From contig CM057151.1 of NCBI GenBank assembly GCA_029962745.1, positions 30,141,344 through 30,205,343 on the forward strand: DNA of 64,000 nt. Reading direction: 5' to 3'. The notes under the pieces are model-generated. The model was not told where the DNA came from. It did not search any database and saw only the letters and a program-made list of their open reading frames with translations. This document shows positions 51,620 to 62,100 of the stretch, one piece after another; position 1 is the first letter of the stretch; the number at the start of each line of letters is the position of its first letter. Both the position numbers and the translations under genes were made by a program. This DNA is from Echinometra lucunter. Its lineage: Eukaryota; Echinodermata; Echinoidea; Camarodonta; Echinometridae.

Positions 51620-51682
51620 CTACATTTTCTTGTAGTATGCAGATGATGGCTGCTGCATTTTCATCATCCGTGTACTATTCAC
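51620..51682 (-). CDS. Possible alternative terminal exon of MNS1
   Basis: A pyrimidine-rich acceptor (TTTGTTTTCTTAG) is followed in phase 0 by 20 codons, VNSTRMMKMQQPSSAYYKKM, and a TAG stop. Exon 7 also ends in phase 0, so skipping exon 8 would give an isoform ending LLGFLPK-VNSTRMM. It could instead be the last exon of an unknown gene, or chance. Minus-strand AATAAA signals occur near 50.76 and 50.38 kb. Confidence 0.25.
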   Translation of the reverse strand: MNSTRMMKMQQPSSAYYKKM

Positions 51683-53088
51683 CTAAGAAAACAAAGCATT
51701 TACACTGTAATGTAACTTGATGAAAATGGTAAGTTCATATTGAAGAGGGGTGTTCCAGAATTTTAGTTCTTTTCAACTACCAGAGAGATGCCAACCTTTT
51801 ATCAAGTTTTGCAGTATTTTTTTGTCTATTAAGATTTAAGAAGTATTATGAGCGGAAAGAGTAAATCCAACTTTACAGCCATAGGAGATAAACAGTATTT
51901 TGCTCGTAACCTGCAGTACTTCCCTCAGTGGAAAACAGTACAAAATAATGGAAAAAGGAATAGTTGGCATCACTGCTACCAGTACATCAACAATCTTATG
52001 TAGATCATTTATTACTGCTCCCCAACTTACAGAGATTCTGACACTAACAAACACATTACTTACTTGACTATTTTGATACAATATTTGATTCTAAATCATT
52101 ACCATGTCTGTTGGGAAATCAGAAGGGATTAAAGTAATATGCATTAATACAAAGATAAGGTCCTTCTAGATCTTATCAGATGAATGTTGAATTCATGACT
52201 TTATTAGATGGTAAGTAATGGTACAACCTGAATCTTTTACAAAATAAACCTTGAAAATAAACACCGATGAACACAACTCTAAACACAAATACAATACACA
52301 TATTCTGACACAAGTCACATACTAAGAATCAATAATGAAATAACACTCTATATATCATGGAATAAACAGAGGATATACAAAAGGAATGTACAATGGTTTA
52401 TTTTATACCAGCCTATTGTACACTATTTTCCACACACAAAAGGCACAAGACTGTGTTGCATTCAAGAGAGTAATAAATTGAGTCTAAATCAATGTTTCAG
52501 ATTCTAAAACATAAACCCTAACAAGTTCTATGTCATTTGCAAAAGCAATATTCCTTCCCTTAACAGATCTGTGACTGAATACATAAAATGCACACACAGG
52601 AGTTTAAGTCTCATTTACTCTATATTCTTACTCCGAATACCCTAAGGTCTGGGGTATCAATATATTCCTAATGTTCTCTGCAGGTCTGTCATTCAATCTT
52701 GGACACTACTGCTGTGTACAGCTAAACTTAACCTAGGAAATGGTACTTAACCCACTATTCAAAATGATGATATTCCGATTGAATTTCGTTCTGAAGTTCC
52801 ACACTGGTGTCCAAAATGAAGTGATGCAGAAATTTCCTTGTAAATATATCCCAGAAAACCACCCATTGAAAATTTATGAATATATATTTATAAAACAAAA
52901 AAAAATCAGTCTTTGCTTCATTTTGTTCTAACCAAACAAGAACCAACATTTCAATAGCAACTTGTTAAATCCATTTCAAGGTGACACAGACAATGGTCCA
53001 TTCGCACGTTTGCAATATTATTTCTGTCTTTAAAGTGATCAGTACGATCATGTATAGTACTTGTCAGTGTTGAAATTTAGACTACTGT

Positions 53089-53193
53089 TTATTCCCAGCC
53101 ATCAGCGCTGTACATGTCTCGCTGTCTGCCACTGTAATTCCTCTTGAAGTCATCATCAAACAGCTCAAGATCATGCTCGTCTCTGATAACACC
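53089..53193 (-). CDS. MNS1: MNS1 exon 8, C-terminus (residues 466-499) and stop
   Basis: This exon is too short to stand out as an ORF. After the acceptor GTCTGGCAG it reads GVIRDEHDLELFDDDFKR and ends MYSADGWE then TAA (53091-53089). Its start aligns with the human GVFKKEDDIDLLGEEF segment directly after LLGYLPK. Phase 0 matches exon 7. Minus-strand AATAAA signals for the 3' end occur near 52.40 and 52.20 kb. Confidence 0.9.
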   Translation of the reverse strand, partial: GVIRDEHDLELFDDDFKRNYSGRQRDMYSADGWE

Positions 53194-56100
53194 CTGCCAG
53201 ACAAAAAGGAAAAATTACAAATTATTTACAGGGGTTCAAGAAAATCTGATAGGCTCGATTTCACAAAGGAAGTATATATTCAAACCATGGTTTAAAATGA
53301 TGGTTCAAATCTCAACCTCAGACTTGGCATATGCAAGCCAGTGTATATTGTCCTTTCAATATACACTAAATGCACCCATGTTTCGAGCTTACAAGTTCAA
53401 ACCATGATTTAGAAACATCTCCTACGTGAATCTGAGTCAAAATTGGATAGTCCTCAGAAAAATATAATATCTATGAACAGTGCTTTAATGCAATCAACAT
53501 ATAACAACTGGAGATTTAATGCAATAATGGCTGCATAACAATGGCAAAACAAATATCAATCTTGATGTGGAAAGCAGTTCTGTATCTCTCTATGCTACTC
53601 TGTGTAAATAAAACAGCAAGTGCAAATTAATGAATCAATAAAGCAAGAGAACATAGCACATATAATACACTTTAGGTATCATGCCATCTTTCCAATTCAA
53701 ATTCTCTCCCAGCAGAACAAATACACATGTACAGCCACTTCCGTTAACAGGCAGCATATTCAAGTAGACATACCTTGTTTAAATATTATTTTACTTCCTT
53801 CTTTCTGCAGAAATAACATCATCAGTGATCTTTTTTTATCTAATAATATTTTCCAAGGCTGTGCATTTATGTCTCCAGAGGGCAATGGCAGATAATGCAC
53901 ACAGCTTACCTTTGGCAGGAAACCCAGGAGCTTGGAAGCATGCTCCTTGAGGAGCCTCTGCCTCTCCTCCTCGATGATCTGCATGCGGAGCCTCTCCAGG
54001 TTCTCTGCCTCCTCCCGCTCTGCCCTTTCACGCTCCTTGTCTGCGGCAAACTGGGCACGGCGGGCTTCTAGAAGCTCCTCTACGCGACGCTTGTGTTCCA
54101 GCTGCTTCATGCGACGACGCTGAGCATTCATCTGCTCGATGCGGTCATCCTCCTCGAACTTAGCCAGCATCTAACATAAGAAGACAAAAATGAGGTTAGA
54201 AATTAAAGCCAATATCAGCTAGGGATCTTTCACAAATAAATAATATGCAGATGATGCAGCGTGTGAAACCTCCTGACCATTGGCGTAAATCCCGGGGGGA
54301 TGGGGGGATATATCCCTACCACTTTTTCAAGAGGGGGGGATGGCGTGTACAAATATCCCCCCCCCCCCCCACTTTTTAAGGAAGAAATGATATTTGAATT
54401 AATCAGTTAGTAAAATTTTTAATAATCTGTCATAAACAACCATCATATTTTAGAATTTCTATTTGAAAATGCGATTGAAAACCAGAAAAGTGGTTATTTT
54501 TGGTTCGCTCACTTTGCTCGCTCATCATATTTTAGAATTTCTATTTGAAAATGCGATTGAAAACCAGAAAAGTGGTTAATTTTGGCTCACTCGCTTTGCT
54601 CGATCATCATATTTTAGAATTTCTACTTGAAAATGCAATTGAAAACCAGAAAAGTGGTAATTTGTTTGCTCGCAATATAAAAATCAACATGTGTGTAAGG
54701 GGGTCTGTGCGGGTGGGTGAGGGCGTGTGTTTATACTTAAGTGTGAGTTCGTCAGAAAAAAATCGGCAAAAAAGTCAATCATCCCCCCACTCCTCAAAGT
54801 GGATTTATGCTGGTGCTCCTGACAGTGCATTCCTTTCATATCTTTATGCAATAATTTCTTGGAACAGTAATGAGTAAATTGCATGGACACAAATGCAATA
54901 GAAAGTTCAAAATCACTGTTTTTCCAGGCAAATTGGCAACTTTTTAACTTCTCAACACACTTTCTGTCAATTTATATCCATTTCAGATATATGACTTTTA
55001 ATAAGAAAAATGTAGCAATGAAAGAAAAAATACTGGTTGCCAATTTGACGAAGAAAAGCAGATCAAATATGGCTTCAAATAATTCCTGTCATGAAAGGGT
55101 TATACAATAAAACTGTCATTGTGCCTCTAAAAATATTCCATAAGACAGTTCCATAGTTTCACATCTAGCCTACCTGCCGCTTGAACTCTTCTTCCTCCTC
55201 CAGCTCAGCCTGCCTTCGCATCCTCTTGAGCCGCAGCTGCTCCTGGTATGTCTTCTGGAGCTCCAGCCTCTGCCTGATCTGCCTCTCGATCTCCGCCATC
55301 TCCCTCTGCCGCTGTGCCTCCTCCTGCTCCTCATGATAGAGCTCTTCCCTCACTCGCTCCATCTCCTCCTCCATGGCACGCTTTCTGGCAATGTCCTCGC
55401 TCAACTATGAGGCCAAAAGGAGATTAATTTAACGTCACCAAGTGTAAAAACGTTTCTTTGGTCAAGGAAGTTCTTCTTGTGCTTACTATCAACATGTTTC
55501 CTCCACATGATCTTTATTGTTTACCCGAGTTCTTTCAGAGTAGTCCACAGCGAAATTGATCACTGTTCCTTAATATCTTTTTCACCGACATCATTGATAG
55601 AATACATTAGTAAAACATATAAGATTACTACTATCATAGTAAACATAAAATCATTCTTTACGGACTGGTGACCTTCTCATATAAAGGGTACCCTTGATAG
55701 ATGCTTCAGTGACAGACCTATATGGAGAGATTTTTATTGTGAAGTTGATCAATGTAAGACAGGGTGTAATTCACCACTTATAATTTGATTTTTTCCTCCT
55801 TCAATTAAGCCAACCCTCTGCATGGAACACCCAGACTTACACTCTTCTGGACTGAAGCCTTGGCCTCCTCCTGCACTCGCTTGTTCTCCATCCTCTCCTC
55901 TTCCCTTTGCTGCTGGAGTGTGGCAAACTTGAGGATCTCCAGGTTCTCTTGCTCCATCTTCTCGCGTTCCAGTTCCTTCCACCTCTGCCTGGCGACGGCA
56001 TCCTCATCGATGTAACGCTTGGTGGCTTGTTGCTTTTCCATATAGATCTGCCTTTCTCTGTGAGGGTTCAAACCAAGTTGATATTTGAATGGTTATTTTC

Positions 56101-59100
56101 CATTCTTTTCAACAATGAAATTTGTTTTGATTAGCTTTAGATGTCAATGCAATGCATATATAAACAACTCTTTTACGTATCTTTACATAAAACTGAATCA
56201 CGAGAGAATTTGAGAGAATTAATATCGATTAGGTCAATAACCAACCACAGCATAAGAATCATTGTCATCTCTTCATGCATCTTAGAAGCCACACGGAAAG
56301 TTGCATTCAAAAAGATCATTGTCTTTTCTCAGAAAAAGAAAAAATGTGCATGTATTCCATATTTCTTTGTTTTCTGAGTACATATCAAGCACACATGAAG
56401 GAAAAATGTTAAAATATCTGGCTAGCATGGGAGTCAGTCGGGGGGGGGGGGGGGGACAATAGGCTAGCCCTTAAAAAATACACTTGAAAAAGCCAAAAAG
56501 ATAAGTCCCCCTTAAATTTTAGATAGACAACTGCAAAAATTGTGTCAGCAAAGATTTGGTATGTCCCCTAAACCCCCAAATTTTTAGCTGAGGACCTTCC
56601 TCCCCTCCCCCTCCCCCTTATCAGTACATTTTTGCACAGTGCCCTTACCCCCCCCCCCAAAAAAAAAAAATATATATATAACACGGATTGATGCCCATGC
56701 TGGCTAGCTCCACTTTTATGAGAAAAGTATACTACGTTGTGTCTAGGTCATGCTGATGTCTCCAGCGATCATGAATGTAACATTGTAGTACATGTATGTA
56801 ACTCGTAACAAACCACTGAATAGTATGTTTTAACTGACATATTTGTCAACTGCGAATTTATCTATAAGATCATTCAAGGACAAAATTGAAACTGAATTGG
56901 TACCTCTCATCCTCTTCATGGATCTTCCTCACAATCTCATCGATCATGAGCTTCTCCTTAAGGAACTCCTCATAATCCTCTTGCTTCCTCTTCTCCTGCT
57001 CCTCCAACTGTTTCTCCAGCTCCTGTTGGTAACGTACGCTCTCCTGGTATCGCTCCACCAGCTGGCGCTGCTCCTCCGATTCGGCACGGGCCGACTCCTC
57101 CTTCATGAGACGGGCAATCTCTGCATCGCGTGCCTGTAATTAAATGGGAATAAAACATGTCTTTAACGACTGGAATATATCATTACAAAAGGAAAAGAAT
57201 ATGATGAGAAATATGATAATGTGCATCGTAGTAAAGGCAAAATGTAGTAAGAATCAGAGAGATGGAGAAACAGAGAATGTAGTATGACAATTCAGACTGG
57301 ATTCAAAGGCCTGTATTCACAACGGTGTACTAAGTTAAACCATGGTTTAAATCAGTGGTCTAACTATGGGTAGCCAAATGTAACACAAATCTCTAGCAGT
57401 AGATGTTTAATTTGTCAGCATTTTTTGTGCTCAAACTATTAAAAACTGCCTGGGAATGATAAGTACATGTACAATAGTTTTCTTGACCATGAAAGCATGA
57501 GACCAGAAGTCTAGTAAACATAAGGAACATAACAGCATAGAGTCATAGACAGAGTTGCCGCATTTGGCACAGATTTAGTACAGACTTAGTACACCTTTGT
57601 GAATACGGGCCAAGGTTTCAATTTCAAAGCATATTACTGTTTGCCTAACTTCCATGCACACACATTAGCCAGAGATAACGCAAGGTCTTTACTATCCCCT
57701 CGGTAGAATTTCCGTCAAGATGGTTAGAGAAAACACAACTTGTTTTAGGCTTAACAGAGTATCCCCCAAGGGTATTTAATCTGTTAATGTATAACAAAAC
57801 AGATAAAAAAATAAAACAAAAAAGAACTACCTGTACTGCTAATTCAAGAATTATGTACATGTACATTTTAACAGAGATGCTAGTTGAACTTGCAAAAAAT
57901 TTTACTGAACTTCATCAACGCACAAATTTTCTTTGAATCTAAGGTCAAAAGCCTGACTTAAGCTGTTAAAATGAATAAAGTATCATATCGAGAAAGTCAA
58001 AAGCTTTGTTGCCTTCTTCTCATGCATATTGTGCTTTTTTCTCTGAAATACTGGGCCGGTATTCTGAAAATTGTTTTATCTTTTATCTTATTTTAAATGC
58101 CATAGCGATCAGAAATAGTGTACACCATTGGCTCACATCGCGCACTTTTGTCTTGCATGCTGGTTATTTGTGCAGTTCAAACCAATCATAAGTACGCCTT
58201 TAAAATTTGTTATGACAATTAACACAGTGAAGATAAGATAAAAGATAAAACAATTTTCAGAATACTGCCCCTGCCTTTCTTTTCAAAATTTCCTGAAAAC
58301 TAGCCCCTCTGATTCTAGGCAAGCCAAAAAACAATGACAGTCAGCACGAGTCATGTCAATTATGCCATTTAATAGCAATGCATATTTTTTTTAGAATAAC
58401 TCACTGTCTTCTCATATTTGCTGGCCTCCTTCTCTGCTATCTGCGCTGCTCTCTCCCTGTTCGTGTATCCTGCCCTAAGCTTGGCCTCCAGCTCCCTCAG
58501 CTCCAGGCTGTTTTCCCGGATCTGCTGGCGAATCTTCTCATGGCGTGTACTCTCGAGCTTTAGCTGGTGGAGCTTGTTGGCCATACGCTCCTCCTGTTCC
58601 ATCTGCTGCTCTCTTTGGATCCGCTCTTGTTGAGCCTGGAGAGAAAAGAAACAGAGATTTTCAGTTTATACGGTTTAATCAGTTTGACATCAAAGTTTTT
58701 CATTTTTCCCTACTTCAGTCTTTTAAATCTAAGTACATGCACATCAAATTCACCCTTGAAGGTTCTGTACGACAAATATCTTAGAGCAACTTATGAAAGT
58801 GGTCGAATTGTGCATAAAGTTGTTTTTAGAACTCTTGTGAAAGAAGGCTTTAAGGAAACATTATATAAAGCATCTCTGTTACTTCTTTTTCATTCTTTTT
58901 TTAATACATGTATATCAAATCACATTTTGTAATGGATTGGAGGGAAAATACCAAACTTAACCCCTAAATCACATCAAGTATTATCACTTGATACACAGTA
59001 CAGTCCTTGCATGTATGATTACAAAAAAAATATGAACAGCTATTGCCCTTAGAGGAATGTATTGTTTTCAAGATTCTTTTGCTATTAGTTCACTGCATAC

Positions 59101-62100
59101 ATGGCTCTACTCTGCAGTACAACATTGGCCTGATAAATCATTACATTCCCAAAACTCTAGTTTACTTGTTACTCCTAGGCCTAATACAAAGTGGGAGAGC
59201 AAGCCTTCGCTCATACTGGGCCTTAAATATGGAATACACTCCCTCAAGTGATAAGAAATAGCAGTTCCATTGAAATGTTCCAAAATGATTTTTAAAAGTA
59301 CCTCTTTAATTTGGCCTATAATTGATTACTATCACCTTTTATGTCCTTACCTCTCTTACTGCACCTTTGTCTATTTGTCATGTGATACATGTATGTGATT
59401 TCATCTTTCGCACAAGTTGTGTCTTGAGCATTTGATTGTCAGGTAAATTTGGCACCTTACAAATCCATATATATATTACTATCATTTAGTAAATAAAGAA
59501 GCTTAATGGCGGGAATTTTAATTTGTAAACAAATTTTTAGCCTTACTCCCAGTGTAAGATTGTACGCTCGATCTGTAATGAAAATCACATGTCAGAAAAA
59601 ATTATTATCATTATTATCAACAAAACAAAAATTACCTTAATGTTACCCACATAATCTTACCTTTACAATAGCTTCTGACATCTCTCTCTCTTGTTGCTCC
59701 TGTTGGAGCCTCCTAATATATCTTTTATTCTCCACCCTCTCTTCGCTAGCCATGTTTGCTTCTAGCACCTTCTCCTTGGCTAATCTTTTAAGATGGTCTT
59801 CCCTGTTGTCTTCCTTAAGTCTAGCCTGCACCATCATGCGTTCTTGGGTAGCATGCGTCAGGTTCTGTCTTCGAACGGTCGTCTGCACAAGAACATGTAT
59901 ATGGATTGAGCATTAAAAAAACATTTTGGGTATTCAAAAGGGTGCACTGGCTACCACAAGTTTTATTTTCCACCTGGCTGAAATTAATATCAATTACTCT
60001 ATTGATACACACCTATACTTTGAGGCAAATTTAATGTAGAACTATCTACTTCTTAAGTTCTTATTCACCTCAGATTACAAAACACTCATTTGGACAGTTA
60101 GAAACATTGTACAAAGCTATCTTTAAATGCATTGAAAACACACCCTTGAATACAGCCAAGAATTTAAAGAAAAAGAAAGAAGAAAAAAAAAGGTAACCCA
60201 ACTTTGAAAAAAATAAAAACAGACTTGACTAAAACTGAAATGAAGATTTGAAAGTACAAATTTAAGTCTATACTGGTAAATCATCGATTACCGATACCCA
60301 CATGTTGTGTGTCCGGACAGACTGGGTACATGTACCTGGACAGGAGATTCTGAACAGTAATTTAAAGAAGTTTGCTGCAATGCATCATTGTCAGGCATTT
60401 TTGTTAAAGTTTTGTCTCACAATATTCAAAATATTAAATATCTTACTTATGAAGGTCAGACATCAATACATGTACTAGCTTCAGACTATTTTATGCATTT
60501 GACATTTCATGTTAAAGGCATTGACTAAATTTTTGAGCAGCCGATTTAAAAAATTCTCAAACTAAGATGAAACATGTGTATGAGTATGATCAGTGTACCT
60601 AATACCGACCCGTCATATTACCGACCTCTCCATAAAATGTTGTTTATTTTCGGAATTACGAGGACGTGTGTAGGATCGCAAGGCCGGGTCATCGTATTTT
60701 GCATATTGACCTAATTGCGTTTGTAACCCGGGGCAACAGGCATATATCACGCGCGATCGCGCGCTTAGAGAAAACTTAATGCGCGCACAGTTTACTTCAT
60801 TATTCTGGCCTTATGTGGGATGATATCGATGTGCTTGATCTTTATGGAAGGTGCGACTACAATTGGAATATATTTAAGGTAAATCTCTGAAATTTTAGTG
60901 TCCAGACACTTTTTAATAACAAAGATAATGTGGATTTTGTAATAGTATTCACAGATGCTTAGGGTCAAATTTGGGCATCTACAATGCGTCTTAACTATGC
61001 AATCTCCATAGGCACATCCCCAAATTGTGCAGTTTTTACACAGAAAGTAGGAGATAAAAAATATCTACCATGGAAAAATACCTTTAAAATGACATTTTCA
61101 AAGTTGTACTTTATGATCTGTAAACTATGCAAGTGTTGGTAATTAACATCTCTAGAATCATTTAGAATTGTATTTGATATAAAAAATGGCTTATTTTTAT
61201 CTAAATTTTGAATCATTTTCATCGACAAATCGTAAGGTCGGTAATAAGACACCATCTTTGTTTGTTAAAAAAACTTGCAAGGCTTTATAGTTCTGACGGC
61301 CATTGCAAATTGGCATAGATTCATGTCTTCAAAGTCAGTGGACTTTATGTCATTTTGAGACATTTTATCGAGAATCTTTTCTGTAGTGGGATGGGAAACT
61401 GTTAAGTGGTCGGTAATAGGAACAGGCTTCATACTTGTATTTGTACTCAAAAACCCTGAAACCAACCATAATTTGGAATGAATAACTGTTAGTAAGACAC
61501 AAATTGCTATTTTATCATTTTTCGTCTCAGAGACAATAAATAAGAGGACCGTTTTACTTGAGTTAAAAAACAACCGTTAATCTGCCTCCCTCTGCCTGAT
61601 ACGCCAATACACACAGTGTGGTCCAATGAGCCATGCGCGCATGCGGACTCCTTACGTCTAGTTTGTGCAACCGACCCTTACATATTTTTCAAACATTGGT
61701 TCACATTTCTGATATTTACAAATACTTCCTGTGGATATTATACTCAACTTCCAGACTGGTATTTTTACACTGTAACCCTTATGTTTATCCCATTTTCAAG
61801 TAGCAGAATGAGTTTAAAAAAAAATTATAATGTTAACCAATGCCTTTAATATCCGACAAAGCTCTTTATTTTCATCAAGGGAGTGGGCAACCCCCCCCCC
61901 CCCCCCCCCCCCTCTAATTGCACCCAAACATTAACAGCAGTGCAACAAAAATAATATTACGCATACATGCTCACAATAGGATCACAGGAAACACAGTGAC
62001 TGAGTAAATTGGTTTTTTTATGGTTTTATGTCCATGCATATCCAAAACTGCACAGTGCCTATTCTAAGGTCAATATTCATACTGGACAGTGGATACCGAG

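Larger units (their letters stand above)
49400..53088. other. Intergenic DNA between the PEAK1 promoter and the MNS1 3' end
   Basis: Mostly AT-rich, with a C run at 50.25 kb and a foldback at 50921-51227. Apart from the possible terminal exon at 51620-51682 and the MNS1 3' UTR near 52.2-53.09 kb, nothing coding was found. Confidence 0.5.
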
